NCBI GenBank assembly: GCA_001724265.1
Contig: MEDY01000034.1
Location: 54,668-118,667 of the forward strand
DNA: 64,000 nt
DNA from: Rhizaria sp. SCN 62-66
Lineage: Eukaryota; Rhizaria, unplaced
Direction: 5' to 3'
The notes beneath the pieces are model-generated. The model was given only the letters and a program-made list of their open reading frames with translations, was not told the DNA's origin and did no database searches. This document shows positions 49,464-59,088 of the stretch, one piece after another. The position numbers and the translations under genes were made by a program. Position 1 is the stretch's first letter. Each line of letters begins with the position of its first letter.

Positions 49464-50367
49464 CTGTGGGAGGGTAATGAGCAGGGACAGATTGACGGGC
49501 GCAAGACAAGGGCCCAGAGGTGAGGAAAATCGAGACAGTAGTGGGGATAATTATAGAATTAAATAGGATAGCGTGTGTTCCTTTACGGCAAATCATTTCT
49601 GTGCATATTGACGCTAAGAAGCGGCTGTGCGAGACACTTTCCGCGAGGGTCCCATGACGCCGGTCCGCACGGCAGACAGAGCAGACTGTGGGAGCTCACC
49701 AGTCGACCAGTCAGATTGGCTCGATCGAGACTCAACTGGGACCCGCTCTCGCTGGGCGACTTGCAAGTTAAGCCGCTGCGGTCAGCGACGAAAAGTTTTT
49801 GTATCTCGCCGAAACGAACGTCAATGGGGCTCTAATTTGAAAGCGCGTCTCTCCTGTCTTTGTCGTATTTTGCCATAACGTTGTTTTTTAAACAAACGAT
49901 GCGGGGCGCGAGATAGACAGGGTCTCCTGAGCGGGTCGGGTCACACTCCACCTCACCTCGTTCACACCGCCTTTCGGCTTTGCCACCGCCGCGCAGCAAT
50001 GCTTTCGTCGCATTTCTGTCTTGCTCAAGCCTACATCCCTGGCGCGTCTTCTGCCTTGTGCACCCATATCCGACTTTCGGAACTTCTTTGTGCCTTTCTC
50101 GTTGCGAAACGCTGTCTCAGGTGCCTCGTTTCAACTCCCCTCACTCCTTGCTTCCTCATCCGCTCTCTCGCCTTTTGCTCCAGAACCTGACTTTTTCTCG
50201 CTCCCGCGCAACGTCGGCCCACCGCACACGCTGTTTTGTGGCTCACTTTGCGACCCTGCAACCCTCCGCTCGGTTTGTTGCTTCCCTCGAAAGGCCCTGC
50301 TTGCTGAAGATCGCGCTCTAACCGCTCCCTCGAGGTTTCGCTCACGCTCTCGCTCCCCACAGCCCTG
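49464..50367. other. Long divergent intergenic region with pyrimidine-rich leader
   Basis: This 904-bp gap separates divergent CEBPZ and MORN genes. The 350 bp before the MORN ATG are strikingly C/T-rich on the plus strand and end CTCCCCACAG five bases before the ATG. I see no GTACGT, GTATGT or GTAAGT donor on the plus strand. No tRNA or repeat is visible. Confidence 0.5.
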
Positions 50368-51918
50368 ATGCAGCAGTACTCCGCGGTGCCCGGCGCGCTG
50401 CACCAGTCTTTTTCCCTTGCCCGTGCCGCGACCCCCGGCGGCGCGCAGCACCTGCACTCGCACCCTCACGCAGGCGCCTCCTACCAGCAGCAGCAGCAGC
50501 AGCAGGTCTTCTCCCCGTCCCCCGCGTCGTCGGCCGGCACGGGCCCCGGGATGCTGTCCCCGCCCGTCGGCCTGCACGCGCACCACGCGCACCTCCACGG
50601 CCACGGCCACCACGCTGCGCACGGCCACGCGTACTACGGCAACCCCAACAACACGACCGCGGCGGCTGGCATGGGTCACCACGCGCCTGCGCCCGCCATG
50701 GTGCCCACCACCTCGGCGATCCCGCTCGGCGCCTCGGTCAACGCGTCCTTCTCCACGCCCTACGCCGCCTCGGTCCCGGCTCCCGCCCCCGCCTCTACTA
50801 TGGGCACGGGCGCGGGCACCGTGAGCTACATGGGCGAGCTCTCCAACGGCGCCATGCACGGCCAGGGCATCCTGCTCTACCAGTCGGGCGTCCGCTACGA
50901 GGGTTCCTTTGTCAACGGTAAGCGCCACGGGCCCGGCAAGATGCTCTACCCCGTCTTCGCCTCGGCCGCCGGGTCCGCTGAGGCCGCCGCCGCCGCCGCC
51001 GCTGCCGTGGCCGCCGGCGCCGACAAGGACGCCCCGATCGGCTACACGATCGTCTCGGGCATGTTCCAGGACGACGAGCTGGTGGGCGACGGCACGGTGG
51101 TGTACCCCGACGGCGAGCGCTACGTGGGCGCCATCTCCGAGGGCCGCATGCACGGCCTGGGCACCTACTACTACAAGAACGGCGACCGGCACGTGGGCCA
51201 GTGGGCCAACGGGCTGCGCTATGGACACGGCACCATGGTCTTCGCGGCTACGGCGAGCACGGGCGAGGAGAAGTACGAGGGCGAGTGGAAGGCGGACCGC
51301 ATGGACGGCGCGGGCAAGTACTTCCACGCCGACGGCTCCGTCTACGAGGGCGAGTGGGCCGACGGCAAGATGCACGGCAAGGGCAAGTTCTACTACGCCA
51401 ACGGCAACCAGTACGACGGGCAGTTCGCCTTCGACCTTAAGCACGGCTGGGGCGAGCTCGTGTATGCCAAGGGCGGACGCTACCGCGGCGCGTGGGTCAA
51501 CGACGTGGCCGAGGGCCAGGGCGAGGTCGTGTACGACGGGGGTGAAGTCTACACAGGCTCCTTCACGGCCGGGCTTAAGTCGGGCCCCGGCGAGCTGGTG
51601 TTCAAGAACGGCGACCGGCTGCAGGGAACGTGGCAGCAGGACCTGCTCGTAGGCAAGGGCCGCATGGTTTACGCCGCCTCTGGCAACGTCTACGAGGGCG
51701 ACTTCGACAACGATGTGCGTCACGGCGACGGCACGCTGCTCGAGGCCGCCACGGGCGTGCGCTACGAGGGCAAGTGGCGCAACGGGCGCCGCCACGGGCT
51801 GGGCGCGCTCTACTTTCCCGACGGCGCCATCGCCAGCGGCGAATGGAAGGAGGGCCGCCCCGTCACACTGCAGTACACGCTCGCGCCCGCCTCACAGTGG
51901 CTCGACCCTGACTTCTAA
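50368..51918 (+). CDS. MORN-repeat protein
   Basis: MORN repeats form beta-hairpin rods that bind lipid or organise cytoskeletal and flagellar structures. The single exon gives 516 residues and ends in TAA. Residues 1-150 are disordered, with a Gln run coded by CAG repeats and a His/Ala/Gly-rich stretch (HAHHAHLHGHGHHAAHGH). From about residue 153 to the end there are 13 full MORN units and one partial unit, for example YEGSFVNGKRHGPGKMLYP, YEGEWADGKMHGKGKFYY and YEGKWRNGRRHGLGALYF. An Ala-rich insertion of about 25 residues interrupts units 2 and 3. No kinase or SET domain follows, so it resembles short MORN proteins (radial-spoke RSPH1 or MORN3 type) rather than PIP5K. A flagellar role is possible but not shown. 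Confidence 0.9.
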   Translation: MQQYSAVPGALHQSFSLARAATPGGAQHLHSHPHAGASYQQQQQQQVFSPSPASSAGTGPGMLSPPVGLHAHHAHLHGHGHHAAHGHAYYGNPNNTTAAAGMGHHAPAPAMVPTTSAIPLGASVNASFSTPYAASVPAPAPASTMGTGAGTVSYMGELSNGAMHGQGILLYQSGVRYEGSFVNGKRHGPGKMLYPVFASAAGSAEAAAAAAAAVAAGADKDAPIGYTIVSGMFQDDELVGDGTVVYPDGERYVGAISEGRMHGLGTYYYKNGDRHVGQWANGLRYGHGTMVFAATASTGEEKYEGEWKADRMDGAGKYFHADGSVYEGEWADGKMHGKGKFYYANGNQYDGQFAFDLKHGWGELVYAKGGRYRGAWVNDVAEGQGEVVYDGGEVYTGSFTAGLKSGPGELVFKNGDRLQGTWQQDLLVGKGRMVYAASGNVYEGDFDNDVRHGDGTLLEAATGVRYEGKWRNGRRHGLGALYFPDGAIASGEWKEGRPVTLQYTLAPASQWLDPDF

Positions 51919-52447
51919 GGGGGCGCATGGACTGTACTTCGATAGCCACTACAGTGTGGCTCAGTCACTACAGTGTGGCTCTGTCCGTGTGGCCAGAGTT
52001 TTAGTAAGTAAGTCTCTTTGTTTTGCTGTAAGCTATAAGCTGTAAGCAAGCTCGTCGTTGAGCTTGCTCTTTTTCTTGTTGGTTTAGTTTGCTTGTTCTG
52101 TCCTGTCTTGTTTTCAACTATGATCAATATTGTAGCTCTTTTGTGGAGTAAGCTGCGTATATATGAATTCGCTTACGACCCCATCATTCTTAGTAAATGA
52201 AAACGTAATACAAATACAAAATGCAACTGTAATAATCAACGGCACCACGAACAAAGCATAGTTTGGAGATTGCGGAATTTGCTTTGCTTGCGTTGTCAAT
52301 GTTGTTATCTAATTGTATTTTCTATGTAATTCATCCTATAAACGAAACAAACATCATTCAGCTCTACTCAAATCTGACCGTCACACAGTGACATACGAGT
52401 TATTGCACCTTACTCTTGGAAGTACAACTCTTGTTTTAGAACCCAAC
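51919..52447. other. Convergent 3' intergenic region
   Basis: This gap between two convergent gene ends carries a short direct repeat and hairpin just after the MORN stop, then T-rich DNA with CTGTAAG repeated at about 52027-52050. It contains no gene. Confidence 0.5.
51944..51981. repeat. 16-bp direct repeat containing a hairpin
   Basis: CACTACAGTGTGGCTC occurs at 51947-51962 and again at 51966-51981. The first copy also forms a perfect 6-bp stem (AGCCAC, 51944-51949, with GTGGCT, 51956-51961) around the loop TACAGT. It lies 26 bp after the MORN stop codon and may be a 3'-UTR element. Confidence 0.75.
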
Positions 52448-53533
52448 TTAGTCGAAAAGCGAGCTGGATGTGTTGCCGCTCTCCTTCTGGATGTAGGCCG
52501 CGAAGTCGAACCCGTCCGCGCCCGCGTCCGCGCCCGCGTCACCACTACCGCCGGCGCTGCCGCCGAGCATCGCGAACAGGTCGTCGTCGACGGCCGCCGC
52601 GGGCGCCGCGGGCTTGGCCTTGGGCGCAACCGCCGTCGCAGTTGCAGTCGCGGGGGCGCTCGCGGCGGAGAGCACGGAGAACTTGCCCAGGTCCTCGCCG
52701 TTCTCGGCGGCGTTGAGCGCGGAGGCCGTCTCGGCGGTGTCCTTGGCGACGGCCATGTCGCCCTCGCCGCGCGCCTCGGCCGCGCCCGACGGGATGAACA
52801 CGCTGCCCAGGCCCCGGCCGGCGTCGTCCAGCCCCGACTGTGCCGTGGTCGTCGTGGCCGCGGCAGCGCGGGCGGCGCGGGTTGCGGCGGCGGCGGAAGC
52901 GGCCGACTTGGCCGAGGCGTCGTCGTCGTCGTCGTCGAAGAGGGAGGAGAACTGGGTGTGCTTGGGCTGGGCAACGGGAATGATGGGCTTGGAGGTGCCG
53001 AAGAAGCTGTCGACGTCGTCGTCCTCGTCGTTGTCGTCCTTCTTTGCAGCCTTCTTGGGGGTAGCCTCGGCAGCAGTAGCAGGCGCAGCGTCAGTCTTGG
53101 CAGCAGCGGTGGCGTCGGGGTCGGCGCCGGCGTCGCCCTTGGCGGCCTGCTTCGCGGTAAGCGCGGCCATGCGCGCGGCGGCCACTGCGACGGCGTCTGC
53201 GTCGGCCTGCGCGTGTGCCTGCTTCATTGCAGTCAGCTGCCCCTCGCGGTCGAGCTTGAACTTGGCGACCTCAGCGGCCAGCGCGGCCTCGTCCGCCTCG
53301 TCCGCGCCATCGTCGTCAAACAGGGACGTCTTGGTCACGGGGCGCCGGCGCGCGCCGCCGAAGAGGTCCGTGTCCACGGCGGCCGCGGTGGCGGCGGCGT
53401 CGGCCTGCTTCAGCAGAGACACGGTGTCCACGACCTCGCCCGCAGCAGCGCGGGACGACGGCGCCGGGGCCGCGGAGTCGTCTGCGGCGGTGGCAGCAAG
53501 CGCGCGGAGTGGGTCAATGTCGGTGCTGGACAT
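52448..53533 (-). CDS. Acidic LFD-motif protein, possibly related to the WASH-complex FAM21 tail
   Basis: The single exon from the ATG at 53533 gives 361 residues and ends in TAA. The protein is Ala/Asp-rich with repeated short motifs: DTDLFGGAR, KTSLFDDDG, DSFFGTSKP, FSSLFDDDDDD, DDDLFAMLGG and a C-terminal GNTSSSLFD. Acidic L-F motifs of this kind are repeated in the tail of FAM21/WASHC2, where they bind retromer. Here there are far fewer, and the folded FAM21 head is absent, so homology is only suggested. A basic KKAAKK segment and an Ala/Lys-rich helical stretch near residues 95-150 separate the motifs. The sequence CGCCCCCACAG lies eight bases before the ATG. It could also be an unrelated disordered adaptor. 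Confidence 0.6.
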   Translation of the reverse strand: MSSTDIDPLRALAATAADDSAAPAPSSRAAAGEVVDTVSLLKQADAAATAAAVDTDLFGGARRRPVTKTSLFDDDGADEADEAALAAEVAKFKLDREGQLTAMKQAHAQADADAVAVAAARMAALTAKQAAKGDAGADPDATAAAKTDAAPATAAEATPKKAAKKDDNDEDDDVDSFFGTSKPIIPVAQPKHTQFSSLFDDDDDDASAKSAASAAAATRAARAAAATTTTAQSGLDDAGRGLGSVFIPSGAAEARGEGDMAVAKDTAETASALNAAENGEDLGKFSVLSAASAPATATATAVAPKAKPAAPAAAVDDDLFAMLGGSAGGSGDAGADAGADGFDFAAYIQKESGNTSSSLFD

Positions 53534-54050
53534 GGGTAGGACTGTGGGGGCGGGAACAGAAGGGACAGTGAAGGAGGTCAGCAACGACCTGACAGAACAG
53601 TGATTATAGAAAACTACAGATATTTCCGGGATTGATTCAGGCTAGAGATGCACCGAAACATAAAATATACTCAGATGCTGTTAAAATCCGCTAACGACAA
53701 AATAAATCTTGTTGACGATGTAGATATGAAGCTACCGATTCGCAAAGTCAGACGACAAAAATGGTGGTGGATCTGGCGTGGGGACTCGGCCCAGCCGCAC
53801 TCTGGGGCCGCAACAAAAGTCTTCGAAAGTCGTCCTAACGGTTGCAGCAGATGATTTTATTAAGGCAGCGTTTAATTTATGAATTATCATACACTAACGT
53901 CTTTGTATCAAGACTGCTGACGATCAATCTGCCCTACACTTCCTCACTTCCGTCGCCGCTTCGACTTTCGTTTGCGCTCTCTCTTGCCGTGCGCTTCTGC
54001 CCCTCACACTGTCCACGCTCTTGCTCCATATCGTTCGCAGTGCTGTAGCG
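53534..54050. other. Divergent intergenic region
   Basis: This lies between two divergent genes and presumably holds both promoters. The plus-strand side ends in a C/T-rich tract plus GTTCGCAG ten bases before the Era ATG. No gene is visible. Confidence 0.5.
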
Positions 54051-56130
54051 ATGTGGACAGCCAGCGGCCTCTTCCGTGGAAGCCCCGCTGTCGCTGCTGC
54101 TGCTCGCGCGACGACTGGCGCCGCGCGCACCGCCTTCTCCACCTTCGCTCTCGCCGTGCCCTCGAGCTCCCTCGCGCACTGCAACGCCACCAGCAGCAGT
54201 CGCTCTCTGAGCTCGAGCTCCTCCACTCGCTCTGCCGCTGTTAATGCCGCTGTGCCGCATGCGGCTGTGTCGGCGCGTCACTTCAGCATGGGCTCGCGCA
54301 AGAAGCTCAAGCTCTCGGACACGATGTTCCGCGCGCGCCAGCGCACCACCCGCATTACCCCCGCTGACGGCAACGGCACTAACACGACCGCAAACAGTCG
54401 CAGCCCTGGCACGAGTGCGGGCGCGGGCGCGAAGCCGGTGTTCCCGGTGGACTTCCCCGCCGACATCGACCTCTCGAACCCGGCGGGCCTGTCGGTCTCG
54501 CAGCTCCAGCGCCTCCAGGAGTACATGAAGGCGAACCCCCAGCTCGCCGCGGCCGCCGCCGCTTCCGCCGCGGGCCCCGCGCCGGCCAAGGTGACGATCC
54601 CGAAGCGCCGCGCGGTGACGCTGCCGAACCTCTCGTCGCGCGGCCCCCCCGCGCGCTCGCTCCGCGGCTTCGTCGACGAGGCATCGGGCGTGACGCTCGG
54701 GTTCGGCCCCGCGATGGCGCCCGAGAACATCCAGCAGATCACGGAAAAGATGCTCGGCTCCGAGGCCACGGCTGAGCTCATGGGCCACTCCGCCGCGGAG
54801 GTGCTCGACGACCCGCGCGACGCGGTGACGCTGGAGAACTACCTCGAGAACGAGATGCCGTACATCACAGAGGACGGCCGCTTCGTGGACCCGGGCGCCA
54901 AGTTCGACGGCGAGCTCTCTATGAAGGAGAACCCCATCGACACGCCCGACCGCATTGAGCTGCCGGCGCGCCCGCTGCCGCCGCCGCACCAGCTGCCGCC
55001 GCCAGAGCTCACGCCCGCGATGGCGGCTGCGAGGCCCCCGTTCAGCGTGCTCATGGGCGACCTGCCGTTCCCGGAGGACCTGCCCGACCAGCCCTACGCG
55101 CTGCGCGTGTGCGTGCTGGGCACGCCCAACTCGGGCAAGTCCGTGCTCACCAACACCATCACGCGCGCGCACATCTCGGCCGTGTCGCAAAAGCGCAACA
55201 CCACCCGCCGCCAGATCCTCGGCGTCCTCACCGAGGCAAACACGCAGGTACGTACGCATCAACATCAGTTGACTTGATGAACAAAGAGCGAGTCTTCTTG
55301 GAAATATATTTCACCGATGTGCTTTTATATGTTTATTTCGTCTCGTTCATCTAAAGCTTAAGCGATAACCTCACATATCTTGTGCTTTTTTGACGAAATC
55401 ACGTTTGTTTCTTTAGGTGACCCTGTACGACACGCCGGGCATCAACGAGATCAAGGAGGCGAAGCAGTATCAGCGCGAGCTGGCGACCGAGGCGTGGGAC
55501 GCCGTGGCCGAGGCGGACATGGCGCTCGTGGTGCTGGACGCCGCCAAGCGCCTCGCGGGGCCTGAGCTGTTCATGCTGCACAAGGCCAACGAGGTGGCGC
55601 AGGCCAACCCAGCGCTGCGACTCGTGCTCATCCTCAACAAAGTCGACCTGGTGGAGCCCAAGGCGAAGCTGCTGGAGCTGCTCTCGCGCGTGTCGCCGCT
55701 GGCGCCTTTCACGGACTGCTTCATGATCTCCGCGCTGACGGGCGACGGCGTGGCGGACGTGGAGAACTATCTCTTCAACAACGCCGTGGCGCGCGAGTGG
55801 GAGCATGACGCAGAGGCTAGCACCGACATGAGCGAGCAGGAGGTTGCGCAGGAGCTCGTCCGCGAGGTCCTGTTCCAGCGGCTCAACGAGGAGATCCCCT
55901 ATGCCGTCGAGCAGGAAGTCATGGCCTGGGAGGTCCTGCGCAACGGCTCGATCCGGCTCGACATCAAGCTCGTGGTGCGCCGCGAGCAGCACCGCATTAT
56001 CATCCTGGGCAGCGAGAACGCGACACTGCACGCCATGATCAAGCAGGCCGAGTTCAAGCTCCGGCAACAGTTCAAGCGGCCTGTGCACGTGTACTTCCGG
56101 GTCCACGTCAACGAGAGCAAGTCGCACTGA
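54051..56130 (+). CDS. ERAL1: Era-family GTPase, mitochondrial (ERAL1-like)
   Basis: Era GTPases bind the 3' end of small-subunit rRNA and are needed for mitoribosome assembly. Exons 54051-55247 and 55417-56130 flank a 169-bp intron (GTACGTACGC ... TTTCTTTAG), phase 0, giving 636 residues and a TGA stop. The N-terminus MWTASGLFRGSPAVAAAARA is presequence-like. GTPase motifs: G1 GTPNSGKS (residues 357-364), the RRQILG switch region, G3 DTPG (404-407, just after the splice junction) and G4 NKVD (473-476). The C-terminal KH domain includes EIPYAVEQEVMAWE and IIILGSENATLHAMIKQAE. The 350 residues before the G domain are much longer than in human ERAL1 and include conserved-looking acidic and Pro-rich segments. 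I chose the ATG at 54051 because it is the first ATG and opens the presequence. Confidence 0.95.
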
Positions 56131-57083
56131 ACAATGGACACTGAGTCGCACCGAGCAACGAGTCAGAGCTGGCTCGAGTAACGAAAACAAGCGTATTTGG
56201 CGATGTTATGTGCTGGATATGGCCAGGAAGGGTTAAGAATTGCTATTTATTGTGTATTTTCGATATTTTTGTGTGATAAATGTGTCCATACGACAGCGAC
56301 AATAGTAATCTTGCTTTGGGTCAGGATGGAAAACAATAAAAACATTTGTTTCATGTAAAACTACTTTGTTATGATAATAAAATAATCAATATAGTGACTT
56401 GGATATTTTCGAATTTTAATAAAAGTATTTTCATTTCCGGCGATCAAAAATTTGATCGTCTGAAATCGAAACGAAAATTCCCGAAGTATCCTCATGCACT
56501 TCAAGTGGGATTGACATTTTAATGAGTAGAAAATGGCAAATTGAAGGGATAAACGTGCTATTTTCAAAATGTAAATATATAATTACACAAATAATGTTTG
56601 ATTGCTATTTTTATTACATGAGTAACTTGTTGTATAAGTGTATTCTTCGATTTGTGACTTGTAGCAACGTGTCTCGAAGCATAATTGAAGCCACAGATAA
56701 GAAATGCGCTTCAGTTAGTTTGAACGATAACTGTAGCAGTTTACCACAGACAAACATCATTATATTCAAAAATTGTATTGTTTCACTACGTTTTAGTGGC
56801 TTTATGAGCATGCTAAGCGGAACAAAAGTTCACGTAAAATGCAGGTAAAAACAACATGCATAGGGCACATAAAAGCAACTTTGAAAAAAAAGATGTATTA
56901 AGATATAGTTGAAGACTAATGTAACATGTCTGTAACGTAAGCACAAGATGATGACCGTGCAAAGTGATGCGCACTTATCAAGTCACTATTCACGCACGCT
57001 TTCCCGGGGGGACGCTTTCCACCTATCATGCCAATAAACCGACTACGGTTGATTGAAAGAGAAAGAGATTCGGGGCTATCGCC
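56131..57083. other. Long AT-rich convergent intergenic region
   Basis: This 953-bp gap lies between the convergent ends of Era and MED18. It is the most AT-rich stretch of the window. It contains a short palindrome (56441-56458) and AATAAA-like sequences near 56335-56340. The small open frames have non-coding composition. I see no RNA gene. Confidence 0.5.
56441..56458. repeat. Short palindrome
   Basis: CGATCAAA and TTTGATCG form a perfect 8-bp inverted repeat around AA in AT-rich intergenic DNA. It has no evident function. Confidence 0.7.
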
Positions 57084-58577
57084 TTACCGGCTCAGAATGT
57101 CGGCGAGGTCGATGCTGAGGAGCTTCACGGGGGCCAACGCCTCCCCGATGACCTTCATCCTCGCGAGCGTGGGCTCCGTCTTGTCCTCCGTCGCCACGGC
57201 CTTAACCTCCACCATCCAGTGCTGGCCGCGCGCCAGCTTCGCCAGGTGCGGCGCGGCGCCCGGGAACGGCAGCACGTAGCGGCGGCTCACGGTCACTTCG
57301 ATGGCGTCGGCGACAGCGAAGCGGAAGCCGTAGGTGATGTATTCGAAGTCAAGCCGGCGCCCCATGAACCGCAGCAGCGACTCGAAGTTGCGCCCCACGT
57401 AGCACGAGTCAACCAGCCGCACGTTCTTCTGGGGCTGCACCGCGCCCAGGAAGTCGAGCCGCCAGTGGAGACCCGGGAGTAGCGCGCGGCTGGGCGGCTG
57501 CACGTGCATGCGCGCGAGCGCCAGCGCGGCCCGCGCGGCCAGCGAGACGGGCGCCGGCCGCAGCGGCGCGGTCAGCACAGCCGAGAGCGGCACTGCGCCG
57601 GCGCAGTCGCTGCCCACCGTCGCCAGACCAGCGTTCACGCCCGTGGTCGCTGCGCTGGCGTTCGCGGGCGCGTTGGCGGTGGAGGCGGCGGCGGCGTTGG
57701 CGGCGGAGGTGTCCGCGCCGGCGGGCGGAGCGAGCAAGGCTGCGGCAGGGCCCGCCGCGCCGCCACCGCCCGCCGCCGCCGCCGCCGGCTGCGGGCCGGT
57801 GACTGTGGCCGCCGCTGTGGCTGCCGACTGCTGCTGCTGTGAGGTTGCGGGGGCGGGGAGCGGGAGGTCGCTCCAGAAAAGCTCCAGGTCCGCAAAGGAG
57901 CGGGGGCAGCCCACGGCGGCCGCGGCGTAGACGGGGGCCGCGCCGAACGCGCCGACGCCAGCGCCGCCGAAGCTCAGCCCGCTCGCGCTCGCGCTGTCTG
58001 AGCTATTGAATGCGTCAGCGAGAGGGAGCAGGAGCGCGGGCGCGGGCGCCGGCAGCGGCAGCGCCATCTCGGCCCGCAGCTCGGCCTGCGCGGGCGAGAG
58101 CGTGGGGAGCGCGAAGGCCAGCGCGGCGGCCTCGGTCCCGCCCGCGGAGCCCGCGGCCGCGGTCTTGGCGGCGGCTGTGGCGGCGGCCGAGTCGGCGACC
58201 GCGTAGACCCTGTGGTAGGCGCAGAAGGGGACGAGGCGGACATCAACGTGCGCGGCCGTGTCGGGGAAGACAAAGCTCGCTGTGAGCTCGTCGTTTTCGT
58301 CGTTGACGCCCTCTTGCTGGCGCGCGCGGAGCCGCGTGAGCAGGGCGGCCTCGGGAACCGGGAGACGAACGACGAGGAGCCCATCGTCGCTGTCGGTCGA
58401 CTGCATCATCGATAGCTTCTGCAGCAGCGTGTACAGAGGCATGTTCTACACCGTGTCGGCCTGCTCGCGGGTAAGGTTGGGTGGGATGACGCCCAGTGGC
58501 ACGACGCTGTGCATCGCGCAGACCTGCAGGCGGGGGCCGCCCGCCGCGGACTTGATCGCCGCGATCTCGGACGCCAT
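57084..58577 (-). CDS. MED18: Mediator subunit 18 with one in-frame TAG
   Basis: MED18 sits with MED20 in the Mediator head module and helps RNA polymerase II initiation. The frame from the ATG at 58577 to a TAA at 57084-57086 is 497 residues if the TAG at 58446-58448 (codon 44) is sense: REQADTV-x-NMPLYTLLQKL. The C-terminal part (about residues 365-497) matches MED18: HWRLDFLG, VRLVDSCYVGRNFESLLRFMGRRLDFEY, GFRFAVADAIEVTVSRRYVL, GQHWMVEVKAV and APVKLLSIDLADI. A long Ala/Gly-rich insertion of about 200 residues splits the two halves of the fold. An alternative start at 58442 (MPLYTLLQ) would avoid the TAG but would discard 43 upstream residues in the same frame (MASEIAAIKSA ...), which are well coded. 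TTTTCTCTTTTCAG lies about 30 bases upstream of the ATG. Confidence 0.85.
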
Positions 58578-59088
58578 GGGGGAGCGCGGTCTGAGTGTTT
58601 AGGTGGACTGAAAAGAGAAAAGAAAGCCAAGAGCGGAATGCGTACTGGGCTTCAACGAAATTTAGAAAGGATGAGGTCTCGAGCTCATGTACGCGATTTT
58701 AGCTCGGGGTCGAGCACCCAGCTCGGACAGCGCCTCCAGAGCCACGTTTCACATCCAGTCATCACTGGGGGGACTTCAAATTGAATTGCTTTGGGGTGAA
58801 TAGACTGCAGATAGAAATGCCTTTTAGTCACCACATAGTTATTACTTTTTAGATTTTATTTTTATATCTTGAGTATCAATGCACGGACTCTGGCACGTGA
58901 AGTTGAGTGCAGTAGCTTCGTGGAGGGCCATCGCGGCAGAGTGCTGGCCACGTTGCTTAAACCGCGCAATATTTCATCTCTCCAGCCATATTCTCGTGTT
59001 GTTTCCTTATGAATGCAACATATACCTCTAGTAACAACACTAAAATACGTATTCTGACGGTTTTGCGACTTGCTATAGCTTTTTGAGC
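58578..59088. other. Divergent intergenic region
   Basis: This lies between MED18 (-) and the M20 peptidase (+). A strong acceptor-like TTTCTTTTCTCTTTTCAG on the minus strand precedes MED18. On the plus strand, GTACGC at 58686 could be the donor of a 5'-UTR intron of about 400 bp ending at TTTTTGAG just before the M20 ATG. No gene is seen. Confidence 0.45.

Noticed and set aside
50131-51795. A 554-codon minus-strand frame opposite the MORN gene
   Set aside because: Repetition in it only mirrors the MORN repeats on the plus strand; no independent signal.
58640-58645. GTACGC as donor of a MED18 5'-UTR intron
   Set aside because: The resulting intron would be only about 35 bp, far below the 102-222 bp range of the supported introns.
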